64,000 bases of DNA from Streptomyces abikoensis (GCF_014648775.1 NZ_BMRT01000002.1:1-64000); one strand, 5' to 3'; positions 9,701 through 16,874 are shown, counted from the first letter of the stretch. A program made the numbers and translations. The notes: generated by a model not told the origin, from the sequence alone.

Positions 9701-11316
9701 CCGATGGGGGCCTCGGAGGTCACCCACTTCGGGCCGCCGACGAGCTCGCCGTGGCGGGCGTGGTCCGTCTGGTCGTGGAGGCGGGTGCCGGAGCCCTCGT
9801 CGAAGCGGTAGTAGGCGACGAGCCCGGGGTCGTTGCCGATGAGGCGGACGCTCTTGTCGCGCTTGAGCTCGTCGGCGGTGCGGGCGCGCTCCCAGATCCG
9901 GACCTCGTCCAGCTCGGCGCGGGCGCCCTGGGCGAGGGCGCGGCCCAGCAGCAGGGCGCCGGTGCCGGTGTAGCCGCCGTCCATCGTGCGGCTGCCGGCC
10001 GGCTCGCCGTCGCGGTAGACGGTCTGCCGGAGCGCGGTGTGCTCGTAGACGCAGGCGTAGTGGTGCCAGGCGGTGTCCTCGGTCCGTACGTCGGTGTTGA
10101 GGTCCTCGGCGTAGAAGGCGAAGGTGAACCGGTTGTCCTCGCGGAAGCCGATGTGGAGGGAGTTCCGCAGGCTGCCGGCCTCGTCGCCGTGGCCGAGGAG
10201 GAACTCCTGGCGGCCGTGGGCGGTGCGGCGTGCCCAGAACTCGACGGTGAAGTCGCGCCCGGCGAGCTCGGGTCCCTGCGGGACTCGCACGTGGGCGTCG
10301 CCCTCGCCAAAGGCCAGCGCTGTCTCGGCGTGGCCCTCGGTGCTGACGACGGGTATGAGCGGCAGGCCGGTGAACGGGCAGGTGCCGGGGCCCGGTTCGT
10401 AGACGGCGTCGCGGTGGGCGGGGTCGGGGCTGGTCCAGGCCTGGGTGCCCTGGAGGTTGAACAGCCCGTCCTTGCCCTGCTCGACGTTGAAGGAGTCGAC
10501 GCGGCCCGTGGCGTCGTTGTGCGCGAAGATCTGCCAGCGCTGCTGTCCGTGGACGGCGGTGGGGACGAGCAGGGCGGCGAAGCGCCCGCCGGAGAGGTGG
10601 CGGACGAACGACAGTTCCTGCGTGGGCTCGTGGAAGGGGCGGCCCTCCATGTCGGTCGTGCCCAGGCTGTCCTTGGCGGAGTCGGGGCGGGTCCGGTGGC
10701 GGCTGCGGCGGTAGCGGGCCTCCAGGACGGGCTTGAGCTCGCCGCCGACGAGTAAGAACCGGTCGCACAGGAGGGTGTCGGCGACGAGGGGCACCTTGGC
10801 CCCGGCGGCGTCCTTGACGTAGTCGGTGCGGTCCGGGTCGCCGGAGGAGGCCCCGCCGGTCAGCTTGTGGACGGCGTCGGGGTGGTCGGCGGCGACGGAC
10901 TGGCGCAGGACGACAATATGGGTGCCGTCGGACAGGGCGTGGAAGGGGGCGGGGGCGGTGAGCCGGGCGGTCGTGGACAGGAAGGGGTCGGTCTCCTCGG
11001 CGTCCAGCCGCTCGCCGGGCGCCGCCTCCACTCTGCCGCCGTTCTTGACGACGGGCAGCGCGGTGGTGCCGACGGCGGCGAAGCCCACGTCCGTGATCTC
11101 GGAGGGGAAGCGGAGCGGGAGGGGGTTCTCCGACCAGTAGGCGGCGTCGAGCTCGCCCTTGGCCTCGTCGTGGCGGGCCAGGTCCAGGACGGTGTAGACG
11201 ATGCGCCGCCGGTCGTCCATGGCCAGGGCGACGGTGGTGCCCTGGTGGCGAACGGTGGTGGTGTGGAGGTAGGAACGGTCGCTGTAGACCTTCAGCAGGT
11301 GCTGTTCGCCGGACAA
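3697..11316 (-). CDS. Giant LamG/ricin-type multidomain protein (2539 residues)
   Basis: The start is TTG at 11316, set by GAGGAG about six bases upstream. No signal peptide is visible. Approximate layout: residues 1-330 unassigned and beta-rich; LamG/concanavalin-like domain 1 at 330-510 (FTVEFWARRT, LDEVRIWERART); coiled coil at 640-685; ricin-type beta-trefoil at 695-850 (LLRNRHTGKDMNVAGDS); long coiled coil at 850-910; beta-rich part at 910-1195; LamG at 1200-1445 and 1510-1745; a partial LamG at 1765-1865; then about 670 residues I cannot assign. That C-terminal part holds two glycine/serine-rich alternating stretches, near residues 2040-2075 and 2310-2345. The lectin-like domains suggest carbohydrate binding. 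A toxin or surface role is only a guess. The gene stands alone, with no coupled neighbour. Confidence 0.85.
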   Translation of the reverse strand: MSGEQHLLKVYSDRSYLHTTTVRHQGTTVALAMDDRRRIVYTVLDLARHDEAKGELDAAYWSENPLPLRFPSEITDVGFAAVGTTALPVVKNGGRVEAAPGERLDAEETDPFLSTTARLTAPAPFHALSDGTHIVVLRQSVAADHPDAVHKLTGGASSGDPDRTDYVKDAAGAKVPLVADTLLCDRFLLVGGELKPVLEARYRRSRHRTRPDSAKDSLGTTDMEGRPFHEPTQELSFVRHLSGGRFAALLVPTAVHGQQRWQIFAHNDATGRVDSFNVEQGKDGLFNLQGTQAWTSPDPAHRDAVYEPGPGTCPFTGLPLIPVVSTEGHAETALAFGEGDAHVRVPQGPELAGRDFTVEFWARRTAHGRQEFLLGHGDEAGSLRNSLHIGFREDNRFTFAFYAEDLNTDVRTEDTAWHHYACVYEHTALRQTVYRDGEPAGSRTMDGGYTGTGALLLGRALAQGARAELDEVRIWERARTADELKRDKSVRLIGNDPGLVAYYRFDEGSGTRLHDQTDHARHGELVGGPKWVTSEAPIGDHPGVRRDSFAVAGRKTVSGLSAVLYHQQEETTTGYGQEPKPAKRQARVLLSYATAGPDPRTGAETDEAYLATVDFGVGRDGRLAQVPDELTLPVLAAPEGSSDVETISELDARIRQLVQDVTAKETEVAELARQTADVPELERQREGYYARWQDIAGWTCRIRFKNARDGEPQYLAVKDDGAGGEPPLVRTSDKDAKSALWDVMYPPGASWSGRIPYLLRNRHTGKDMNVAGDSKDNDAPLIVWPRKVTAWNTHFHIDERSDGYSTLVNRYSDKAVCAPDRLGDRVVQYDTAAVTESGEGLIVFERVALHEFGHSDFRDAAKRVEALDAQLAELRPQRELLERRRREIEADQAELTAKRDELARLTGGLKGADDIALPVPQLSLDRTGLSASGALLAFARSADRPYLLDSATGNVVLYFRGTNGQFFATYYDTTVLRSSRRLTAGDGQGVTFTARDSGTGLGSVTIRVTAGDGPGLCDMTIERGEERETWRGLPRHAADFAAIVNGTPEEPVTIGAVKSFDATTRILSGGKSGDVVGGVLRLAEPLSAALPAGTPVTLGGHLYLTETACAPGATSLRLDAGEGGPEPQPGEPVQRLRYDHRRASADRPGVPLSAGSRLVLADPGTAREVPLGEVSDLVAGHGCRWRADKPGRAYSFDGQRNALTLPQERLDRVAVVRDLTLEAWVNPETVSGTARIVHAGTGDVPYTLGLLAPAATVVPALAFDGKSGVAMTEKGFSLAGRSFTVEFWARRTKEWDGKAQYVVGHGTSHGSTRGALHIGWRETSTFTFAFYGDDLTTTHGQDYAGWHHWACVFDATTREQVIYRDGVAEDRRIATGTYQGDGLFSFGSHFGGWVPDYAAVEMDEVRLWGTARTAAEIRDRKNVRLTGKEPGLMGYWPSGDPFDQVGGKPGVLDRSGNDRHVQLRGGVTTATTTAELEQTAETTYRVVAGAGDRLVATRDTFAPHEWTHLAAAYEQSWAVELSDGAYLEAPDNDALDIADDLTVEVFCRVAALGTTQGLLSKGRTADGSGGSVPYRLLVLPDGKLEFGFEDPDGKLVRFTSTEAVAAGTFHRLAVVRKSGRSTQERKGSKEITGAGADGKPVKQTVELVESVDVQEWQDIRFFIDGREAGSARYEGPGAKGNTGTLDIGRARTGLDVHSFTGVVAEVRLWGLARDAARLGTPVSARDRGLTAQWRFEENAGNTAADTTGSHPARLRGARWTRNPDPRGSAFRIYRNGVSVACDPLDAKDFTDYGDTQLSLGARVKDGEVTQPFHGILEEVRVWRTARTQEQVLDNLFTRLKGEKEDLIAYWSFDRASTDESANLVRDEGLRGNDLTLAAAPRRPAAVLSTAPVSSDTAQVRSALAAMRTPFHETVSGAPAVAEYADMQYTAKGEAFGVLKRAYGYLRDGRWHLVTGYKVGDLVSEWVSQVQFDPQLVGYVEGAPPVPSENLTPNTIDPERATYDGVASVEFTQAEQVVHSLSSAKERSVDAAFNFALSNEVDVDMWMIAAPLGFGVAKSMAKAKVSVGVRGSLEFSNSWADETAVSQGENTSRAMKVDLSGSWEDPTKPLNATLGRRYVPVNTGFALVQSQTADVFALRLAHSGALVAYRIQPNPDIPKDWNVVPFPINPRYTKQGTLDGTVGYDERGKVIDPDYAGARDHGEYSYYKPREAYAVKRRIQREQQRLRGYYESVSTETHAPDPTAERAGRVLGGAIGGDTTPGKGRDTAGNTTGDGFSRRDLVNTYVWTADGGFFAETTETTDAVSETTSGSYSLSGSVGASVGTSFDIMGVGINAQLDAAVGGGMSVTRARGKEATRSFGLNVTCSPSGNVQQYDANRKPVFDADGKPVNAPGKVDAYRFLSFYLGEDTEHFDTFFHKVVDPTWLENGTDPNAAALRQARQSDRKPPCWRVMHRVTFVSRLLPPVAGAEAPPLERAMRQLDVESNYELVRRLDPYVKGAATGLPELTEAVRTALAAHLPELSPHAADVTGFLAQYYGVEA

Positions 11317-11510
11317 GAACTCTCCTCGGGACGGCGTGCGGTCGCGCGCGCCGGAAGTCGTGGGACAAGGGGCCGAGCGGCCCCTTGCGGCCTGCGCCCG
11401 CTCCCCCGGGCGTGCGCGGCCGTCACACGATTGACCAGCGGGAATTCCCCGTCAAGGGAGTCATCGCGCCACGGTGTCCGGAAAGGGCGTCCGAGTTCGT
11501 TCCGGTCGGC

Positions 11511-12530
11511 TCAGTGGTCGTGGGGCCCGGACCGGTGGACGGGTCCGTGGGTGTCCTCGGCGTGGCCCCGGTGGCCCGTGGGGGCGGCGATCTGGAGGAG
11601 GGCCTCCTCGTCCTGGTCCTCGCCGAGGTGGTCGACCTGGAGGGTGGCGTGGGTGATGCCGTAGTCCTCGCGCAGCCGGTGCTGGAGGCGGCGGCGCACG
11701 GTGTGGCAGTCGCCGCCGGGGGTGACCAGGACGTGGGCCGACAGGGCGGGCTGGCCGGAGGTGATCTGCCAGATGTGGAGGTCGTGGATCTCGACGACCT
11801 GGTCGGCGGCGGCCATCCGGTCGCCGACCGCGTCGGGGTCGATGCCGGCCGGGGCGGCCTCCAGGAAGATCCGGCCCGAGGCGCTGATCAGGCCGAAGCC
11901 GGCCTTGAGCATGAGGACGACGACGGCGAGGGTGGCGATGGCGTCGGCGCGGGCGAAGCCGGTGAGCATGACGACGAGCCCGGCGACCGCGGTGCCGATG
12001 AAGGCGTAGAGGTCGTTGAGGATGTGCTGGAAGGCGCCCTCGACGTTCAGCGAGGTGCGGTTGGCCTTGGAGATGCACCACGCGGCCACGATGTTGACGG
12101 CGATGCCGACGAGCGCGGTGACGAAGACCAGCTGTCCCTCGACGTCGGGCGGGCTGATCAGCCGGCGCACGGCCTCGTAGCCGAGCCAGGCGCCGAGGAG
12201 GACGAGCGTGAGGCCGTTGGCCTGGGCGGAGAGTATCTCGGCGCGCTTGAGGCCGTAGGTGTATCCGCCACGGGCGGGCCGGGCCGCCAGGCGCATCGCG
12301 ATGAGCGCCAGCACGATCGAGGCGGCGTCGGTGAGCATGTGGGCCGCGTCGGAGATCAGCGCCAGGGAGCGGGCGAGGATGCCGACGGTGACCTCGGCGG
12401 CCATGAACACGGTGATCAGCGTCAGGGCGATGGTCAGCCACCGGCGGTCGGCGTCGGCGGCGACGCCGTGGCTGTGCCCCCCGTGGTCGTGGCTGTGGGC
12501 GTGTTCATGGGTGTGGGTGTGGCCGGGCAC
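11511..12530 (-). CDS. Cation diffusion facilitator (CzcD/ZitB-type metal exporter)
   Basis: A 339-residue inner-membrane antiporter expected to expel Zn2+, Cd2+ or Co2+. The GTG start at 12530 is preceded by AGGAGG. The N-terminus is a metal-binding His tail (HTHTHEHAHSHDHGGHSH). Six membrane segments follow, with the transport-site motifs SDAAHMLTDAA in helix 2 and HILNDLY in helix 5. The cytosolic ferredoxin-like domain contains HDLHIWQI, and a second His-rich tail closes the protein (SGPHDH). An inverted repeat lies over the promoter just upstream, consistent with metal-responsive control. The exact metal is inferred from the family. Confidence 0.9.
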   Translation of the reverse strand: MPGHTHTHEHAHSHDHGGHSHGVAADADRRWLTIALTLITVFMAAEVTVGILARSLALISDAAHMLTDAASIVLALIAMRLAARPARGGYTYGLKRAEILSAQANGLTLVLLGAWLGYEAVRRLISPPDVEGQLVFVTALVGIAVNIVAAWCISKANRTSLNVEGAFQHILNDLYAFIGTAVAGLVVMLTGFARADAIATLAVVVLMLKAGFGLISASGRIFLEAAPAGIDPDAVGDRMAAADQVVEIHDLHIWQITSGQPALSAHVLVTPGGDCHTVRRRLQHRLREDYGITHATLQVDHLGEDQDEEALLQIAAPTGHRGHAEDTHGPVHRSGPHDH

Positions 12531-12569
12531 GGTGCCTCCTGGCTGCCTCGTCGGGGGCTTCGCCAGCGA

Positions 12570-12607
12570 GTGAACAACATGATTCACGGGGTGCGCAAAG
12601 GCTGCAA
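12570..12607 (-). promoter_or_regulatory. Promoter with overlapping inverted-repeat operator for the cation exporter
   Basis: On the minus strand a -35-like TTGCAG (12607-12602) and a -10-like AATCAT (12584-12579) are separated by 17 bases. The inverted repeat GTGAA-N8-TTCAC (12570-12587) covers the -10. It resembles ArsR/SmtB-family metal-sensor sites (TGAA...TTCA), and lies 40 bases before the exporter start. The sensor gene is not in view. Confidence 0.5.
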
Positions 12608-12734
12608 CGGCATCGGTTTCCAGTAGCGTTAACACCGCTCTGACCTGCGATTTTATCCCGGAGGGGCGGGGCTTCGCATGCAGCTGGTAATCGATTTCAG
12701 AACCATGGAGCAAACACCGTGCCCGGCCTCGCCG

Positions 12735-13550
12735 CTACCCCCGGCGGCCGGGCTTGCCGGGCTTGCCGCGCTTGGAGGTGTGGGAGCCGCCGCGGGTGCC
12801 CTTGGCGCCCGCGCCGCTCCGGCCCGCCGTCCTGCCGGTGGCCGTCCTGCCGGTCGCCGGCTTCCGGCGGGCGGCGCCCTGCTCCGGGCGCTTGTCCTTG
12901 CGCTGGTCCTTCGGCTGCTCCCCCGCCTCCGGGCGGCGGCCCCGGGAGCTGTTCACGGTGCGGCCCCGGACGATGCCGATGAAGTCCTCCACCATGTCGG
13001 TGGTCCGCTCCTCGGGCCACGACAGCGCGACGCTCGACTGCGGGGCGTCGGTGACCGTCCGGTACGTGAGGTCCTTGCGGTGGTGGAGACGGGCGAGCGA
13101 CTGCGGGACGAGGAGGACGCCCACGTTCGCCGCGACCAGCTCGATGGCGTCGCCCGTCGTCGCGGGGCGCTCGATCGCGGGCCGGCCCGGCAGCCCCTCC
13201 TGCCAGTCGAGGGTGTCGTCGAGGGGGTGGAAGACGACCTCGTCGGCCAGATCCGCCAGCGTGACCTCCTCGAACGCCGCGGCGAGGTGATCCTTCGGGA
13301 TCACCACCACCGTGGTCTCGGTGTAGAGGGGGATGGCGCTGAAGTACGTACGGTCGACGGGCAGCCGGACGAGCCCCGCGTCGGCGTCACCGGCGCGCAG
13401 CACGTCCGGTGCCTCACCGGCGGGCGTCGCCACGAGCTCGAGCGGGGTGTCCGGCAGTCGCTCGTTCCAGATCCGCACCCATTTGGCGGGGGTCGCGCCC
13501 GGTACGTAGGCGAGCCGGAACGGGGGAGAAGGTACTTCCGAGCCTGTCAC
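12735..13550 (-). CDS. LysR-type substrate-binding domain protein lacking the HTH, with basic tail
   Basis: A 271-residue protein that starts directly in a periplasmic-binding-like LysR effector domain (PPFRLAYVPGATPAKWVRIW; ELVAANVGVLLVPQSLARLH) and has no N-terminal helix-turn-helix. After about residue 200 the chain becomes a long Lys/Arg/Gly/Thr-rich tail (GRTATGRTAGRSGAGAKG), which could bind nucleic acid non-specifically. It starts with GTG at 13550 and is divergent from the DUF5997 gene with 58 bases between, an arrangement I recall as common in Streptomyces. The ligand and function are unknown. I infer that this effector domain may act with a partner or through its tail. Confidence 0.75.
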   Translation of the reverse strand: MTGSEVPSPPFRLAYVPGATPAKWVRIWNERLPDTPLELVATPAGEAPDVLRAGDADAGLVRLPVDRTYFSAIPLYTETTVVVIPKDHLAAAFEEVTLADLADEVVFHPLDDTLDWQEGLPGRPAIERPATTGDAIELVAANVGVLLVPQSLARLHHRKDLTYRTVTDAPQSSVALSWPEERTTDMVEDFIGIVRGRTVNSSRGRRPEAGEQPKDQRKDKRPEQGAARRKPATGRTATGRTAGRSGAGAKGTRGGSHTSKRGKPGKPGRRG

Positions 13551-13560
13551 CTGGCCAGGT
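13549..13560. promoter_or_regulatory. 12-bp perfect palindrome at the divergent start region
   Basis: ACCTGGCCAGGT is a perfect palindrome that touches the GTG start codon of the LysR-like gene and lies about 50 bases before the DUF5997 gene. Its place suggests a repressor site acting on one or both genes. This is inferred from symmetry and position only. Confidence 0.4.
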
Positions 13561-13595
13561 TACCGGGCGTGGTCGGAAGGGGCGCACACGCTCGA

Positions 13596-13601
13596 TATCC
13601 T
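13596..13601 (+). promoter_or_regulatory. -10 box of a likely leaderless promoter for the DUF5997 gene
   Basis: TATCCT ends 7 bases before the ATG at 13609 and no Shine-Dalgarno sequence lies between them. The spacing places the transcription start at or next to the start codon. Confidence 0.45.
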
Positions 13602-13608
13602 TGACGGC

Positions 13609-14004
13609 ATGACGTCGCACCAGAGCACCCAGACCATGAAGCCCGCCACCGCGGCGAAGAAGCTGGGTGTGTACCTCGAAGCCACCCCCGCCGAGTTCCA
13701 GGAGGGTGTCGTCACGCGCGACGAGCTCAACGCTCTTCAGGCGGACCCGCCGGAGTGGCTGCGCGAGCTGCGCAGCAACGGTCCCCACCCGCGTCCGGTG
13801 GTCGCGGCGAAGCTCGGTGTCTCGATCTCGGGCCTGGCCCGCGGCGGGGTCACCGAGGCGCTCACCACGGAGCAGATCGAGGCGCTGAAGCAGGAGTCCC
13901 CGGAGTGGCTCCAGAAGGAGCGCGCCACCCAGGCGGAGGTCCGCAAGGAAACCGTCCGCATCAAGGAGAAGAACAAGCAGAAGCAGGAGCAGCAGGGCCG
14001 CTGA
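13609..14004 (+). CDS. DUF5997 family protein
   Basis: A 131-residue soluble protein. It contains two similar halves, each with an LGV motif and PPEWL/SPEWL: KKLGVYLEATPAEFQEGVV with ADPPEWLRELRSNG, then AKLGVSISGLARGGVTEAL with ESPEWLQKERAT. The C-terminus is a charged helix rich in Lys, Glu and Gln. I recognise it as the actinobacterial DUF5997 family, whose role is unknown to me. It is divergent from the LysR-like gene and ends before a strong hairpin. The internal duplication suggests a small DNA- or protein-binding fold, which is inference. Confidence 0.8.
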   Translation: MTSHQSTQTMKPATAAKKLGVYLEATPAEFQEGVVTRDELNALQADPPEWLRELRSNGPHPRPVVAAKLGVSISGLARGGVTEALTTEQIEALKQESPEWLQKERATQAEVRKETVRIKEKNKQKQEQQGR

Positions 14005-14025
14005 CGCCCCTGGTCCCTGCCTTTC

Positions 14026-14064
14026 GGAGGGCGCCCGGCCGTTTCGCGCGGCCGGGCGCCCTCC
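14026..14064. terminator. Strong 16-bp stem-loop between convergent genes
   Basis: The arm 14026-14041 pairs perfectly with 14049-14064 around a 7-base loop. It lies 22 bases after the DUF5997 stop and a few bases beyond the end of the convergent gene, so it can act as a terminator for both. Confidence 0.8.
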
Positions 14065-14070
14065 GCGCGT

Positions 14071-14610
14071 TCACAGCCAGCTGACGCGGGCGCTGGTCAG
14101 GTTCTCCCCGGCCGGTGGGCGGGCCAGCTCTCCCTTGGCCACACCGTCGAGGAGCTTGCGCACGGCCGCCATGATGTCGGGCGTCGCGTTCCGGAGCTCC
14201 GCCGCGTCGTGCGGCCCCGCTTCGTCCTTCTCCACTCCGGCCTCCGCGAGCAGGGCGTCCAGGTCCGCCAGTCTCCCGGCCACCCACTCCAGGGGCGCCG
14301 CCGAGAGTTTTTCGTCGAAGACCCGCGCTCCCGGGTTCCAGCCGTCGAACCTCGGGTGGTGGTGGGCGCGGTCCAGGCTTCCGGCCGGGCCGGCCACCGA
14401 CTCCAGCAGGTCGGCCCGCCAGAGGGGGCGGTCGACGACGATGGGCCGCGCGGCGTAGATCGTCCCCGTCAGGGGGCCTCGCCGGAGCAGCCGGACCTCC
14501 AGGCGCACGCCGTGCTCGGCGCCTTCCTGGCCCGGGGTCGGACGGGGGTCGATGAAGTAGAGGTCACTGGCCACGACGCCGATCCGCTCGAATCCAAAGG
14601 CGTAGAGCAC
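14071..14610 (-). CDS. Conserved hypothetical protein
   Basis: A 179-residue protein, GTG start at 14610 preceded by GGAGGAGGA. It begins VLYAFGFERIGVVASDLYF and contains VRLEVRLLRRGPLTGTIYAARPI and an acidic C-terminal helical part. No catalytic motif is clear to me. I do not recognise the family. Strong ribosome binding and uniform codon use support a real gene. It is convergent with DUF5997 and lies just upstream of, but on the same strand as and downstream from, the 2-methylisoborneol operon; a terminator separates it from that operon. Confidence 0.65.
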   Translation of the reverse strand: MLYAFGFERIGVVASDLYFIDPRPTPGQEGAEHGVRLEVRLLRRGPLTGTIYAARPIVVDRPLWRADLLESVAGPAGSLDRAHHHPRFDGWNPGARVFDEKLSAAPLEWVAGRLADLDALLAEAGVEKDEAGPHDAAELRNATPDIMAAVRKLLDGVAKGELARPPAGENLTSARVSWL

Positions 14611-14703
14611 GAATCCTCCTCCGGCTGTTCCTGGCGACCTTGCGGTGGCGGTGCTCCGGTCAGCGTGCCACGGCGCGGGCGGCGGGGCCATGGCGCGGGA
14701 GGT

Positions 14704-14729
14704 GTCCCCGGCGGCGGGCCGCCGGGGAC
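14704..14729 (-). terminator. Hairpin terminator of the 2-methylisoborneol operon
   Basis: An 11-bp perfect stem (14704-14714 with 14719-14729) closes a CGGG loop, 21 bases beyond the methyltransferase stop at 14750 on the minus strand. Confidence 0.7.
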
Positions 14730-14749
14730 GGGAAGGGGGGCGGCCGGGG

Positions 14750-15610
14750 TCAGACGCGGTCGGCGGCGATCAGCAGGTACTGGAAGCTGCCGTCCTTGTA
14801 CGCGGTCAGGAACGCCTTCTCGATGCCCGTGGCCAGCGGCGACTGGGCGCGCAGCTCCCAGTACGGGATGGTGGCCTCGGTGAGGTCCACGACGGCGGCG
14901 GGGACGAGCCGGTTGGCGGCCATCTCCTTGAAGTAGCTGCTGCGCGGGTGGATGTCGCAGATGTAGTGGGCGTTGATCTCGCTGACGGCCCGGGACGGCA
15001 GTCCGTAGGTGTCGTTGTAGCAGCCGGTGATGGTCACGTACCGGCCGCCGTGCCGGAGCATCCGCGCGTACTCCGGGAACAGCTGGGAGAGGTCGACGTA
15101 CATGGTGCTCTCGTTGTTCCAGATGGCTCGGAAGCGGCCGCTCTCGAAACCGGTGTCCAGCATGTTCTTCAGGTGGAAGCGCACCTTGTCGGACACGCCG
15201 TGCTTCTCGGCCTGCTCGTTGGCGAACGCGACCTGGGTCTCGGAGATGGAGACGCCGTCGACGTGGCAGCCGAAGCGGCGGTTGGCGACGAGGCTGCCGC
15301 CGCCGCGGCCCGACCCGGAGTCCATCAGGCGGTCGTCGGGAGTGACGGTGCCGAGGTGGTTGAGCAGCACCTCCGCCTGGGCGCACTCCAGGCGGTGGAG
15401 CTCGGCGATGATCCGCTCGTCGCGGGTCTCCTCGGGGCCCTCCAGGACGGACCAGTCGACGTCGCCGATGCCGTAGTGGTGGTGGTAGATGCCGTCCACC
15501 TCGCCGAGCCGGAGATTGACGGGGTTCTTCTCCCGGTTCCAGTAGTCGGCGACGGACCGCTGGTAGGCGCTGGCGAGAACCGAGGCGGGGCTGATCTCCT
15601 GAATGGTCAC
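14750..15610 (-). CDS. mtf: Geranyl diphosphate 2-C-methyltransferase
   Basis: A 286-residue SAM-dependent methyltransferase that adds a methyl group to C2 of geranyl diphosphate, the first step to the earthy odorant 2-methylisoborneol. Identifying features are the SAM-binding stretch LMDSGSGRGGGSLVANRRFG near residue 95, GVSISETQVAFANEQA, and the family-typical NNESTMYVDLSQLFPEYARM and CDIHPRSSYF. It lies 40 bases downstream of the terpene cyclase gene on the same strand, the usual order of the two-gene operon, and a hairpin follows. Length and motifs fit the Streptomyces enzyme well. Confidence 0.95.
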   Translation of the reverse strand: MTIQEISPASVLASAYQRSVADYWNREKNPVNLRLGEVDGIYHHHYGIGDVDWSVLEGPEETRDERIIAELHRLECAQAEVLLNHLGTVTPDDRLMDSGSGRGGGSLVANRRFGCHVDGVSISETQVAFANEQAEKHGVSDKVRFHLKNMLDTGFESGRFRAIWNNESTMYVDLSQLFPEYARMLRHGGRYVTITGCYNDTYGLPSRAVSEINAHYICDIHPRSSYFKEMAANRLVPAAVVDLTEATIPYWELRAQSPLATGIEKAFLTAYKDGSFQYLLIAADRV

Positions 15611-15650
15611 CGTGTCTTCTCTTTCCGCTTGCTGATGAACTGCTGGGGAT

Positions 15651-16874
15651 TCACTGGGTCGATGCGCCGTGGTACCGGGGGCTGGTCGCGTGCCACTCCT
15701 TGCTCCCGCCCATCCAGGCCCACAGCCCCGCGAGGTAGCGCCGGAGCTCCGGGGAGCCCGCCGCGCTGAGGACGGCGCACTCGGCTTCGACCGTGTGCAT
15801 CAGCTCGTCGTGGATGCAGGCGGCGCGGTTGACGGCCTCCTGGAGCGAGCAGTTGTCCTCGGCGGCGATGAGGTTGGGCAGATTGGTGTCGGTGGGGTCT
15901 TCCTTGGCCATCGAGTACAGGTCGTTGAGCAGCACGTTGGCCGTGCCGGCGTACAGGTACGTGCGGCGTACGCGCGCGTCGGCGAACTCGGCGGCGGGGA
16001 GCTCGTAGCCGCCGACGGGGTCGATGAGGACCATGCAGGGGTAGAAGGCGTTCTCGTAGCGGTGCAGCAGGTACTCCCACACGGCGGGCCGCCGCTCGGA
16101 GCCGCGCCACTCCCCCTCCTGGTTGTAGCCCACGAACATCACGGCCAGTTCGTGGCGCAGCCGGGCCACCTGGGTGGGGGTGGCGATGCGTGCCAGGTGG
16201 TCGAGGCAGGAGCGGAAGGCGCGCAGGACGGGTTCCTGGCGCACGACGTTCTCGAACTGGGCCAGGTAGCGGGCCGGGAGGCGGACGGGGTCGACGACGG
16301 CGTGGGCGAGGGCCAGGCGGGATCCGATCAACTCGGGTGAGGTGTCCTCCCCTTCGTCGACCCAGTGGTCGTCCACGGCCCATTCGGCGAGTCCGCAGCG
16401 GGCGGCGGTCAGAATGCGGTCGGGGTCGTCGGTATCGGGGTGGGCGAGCATGAACAGCCGCCCGAAGTTGTGGGACCGCAGCCGCTCCAAGCGGCCCCGG
16501 AAGATGCCGACTTCCTCGGCCCATTCGACGAGCCGGTTGTTCACCTCCTCGCCGAGGGCCGGGTCGTCGCGCTCGGCGTCGGGGCAGTAGAGCGGCGGTA
16601 CGCGCACGGAGGAGCCCGAGGAGGGCCCGGGGTCGTGGGAGGACCCGTCCGCCGGTTGTTCGAGGGCCGGCCCGGGGGCGGGCGCAGCGGGCGGCGTGAG
16701 GTCCGCGCGGAACAGACGGGCGGCCGACGTGCCGAGCCCCGTCGGCCCGGCGAGCAGGCCACGCAGCGCGTCCACGACGGCCGGTGCCGCCTCGGCGGTG
16801 TCCGCCGGGTCGTCGGGGCGGGGGGCGGTCGGCGCGCCCGCTCCGAGCGGAGCGGTGCCGTTGAGCCGGTTCAT
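15651..16874 (-). CDS. tpc: 2-methylisoborneol synthase (class I terpene cyclase)
   Basis: A 407-residue cyclase that converts 2-methylgeranyl diphosphate to 2-methylisoborneol. It has a Pro/Ala-rich, low-complexity N-terminus (about residues 1-90) followed by the class I alpha-helical domain. The first metal site is AVDDHWVDEGED, the second is NDLYSMAKE, and the C-terminal RYHG-type end is present. The start at 16874 (MNRLNGTAPLG) was chosen over an in-frame ATG at 16991 because the extra 39 residues are Arg-rich and unlike the family. First gene of the operon with the C-methyltransferase. The cyclic-nucleotide-binding gene often found beside this operon is not seen here. Confidence 0.95.
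   Translation of the reverse strand: MNRLNGTAPLGAGAPTAPRPDDPADTAEAAPAVVDALRGLLAGPTGLGTSAARLFRADLTPPAAPAPGPALEQPADGSSHDPGPSSGSSVRVPPLYCPDAERDDPALGEEVNNRLVEWAEEVGIFRGRLERLRSHNFGRLFMLAHPDTDDPDRILTAARCGLAEWAVDDHWVDEGEDTSPELIGSRLALAHAVVDPVRLPARYLAQFENVVRQEPVLRAFRSCLDHLARIATPTQVARLRHELAVMFVGYNQEGEWRGSERRPAVWEYLLHRYENAFYPCMVLIDPVGGYELPAAEFADARVRRTYLYAGTANVLLNDLYSMAKEDPTDTNLPNLIAAEDNCSLQEAVNRAACIHDELMHTVEAECAVLSAAGSPELRRYLAGLWAWMGGSKEWHATSPRYHGASTQ

Noticed and set aside
3667..10755. Open frame of 2362 residues on the plus strand
   Set aside because: It is antisense to the giant LamG gene. Its Gly/Ala/Val/Asp-rich, low-complexity composition is what high-GC antisense frames give, and no domain is visible.
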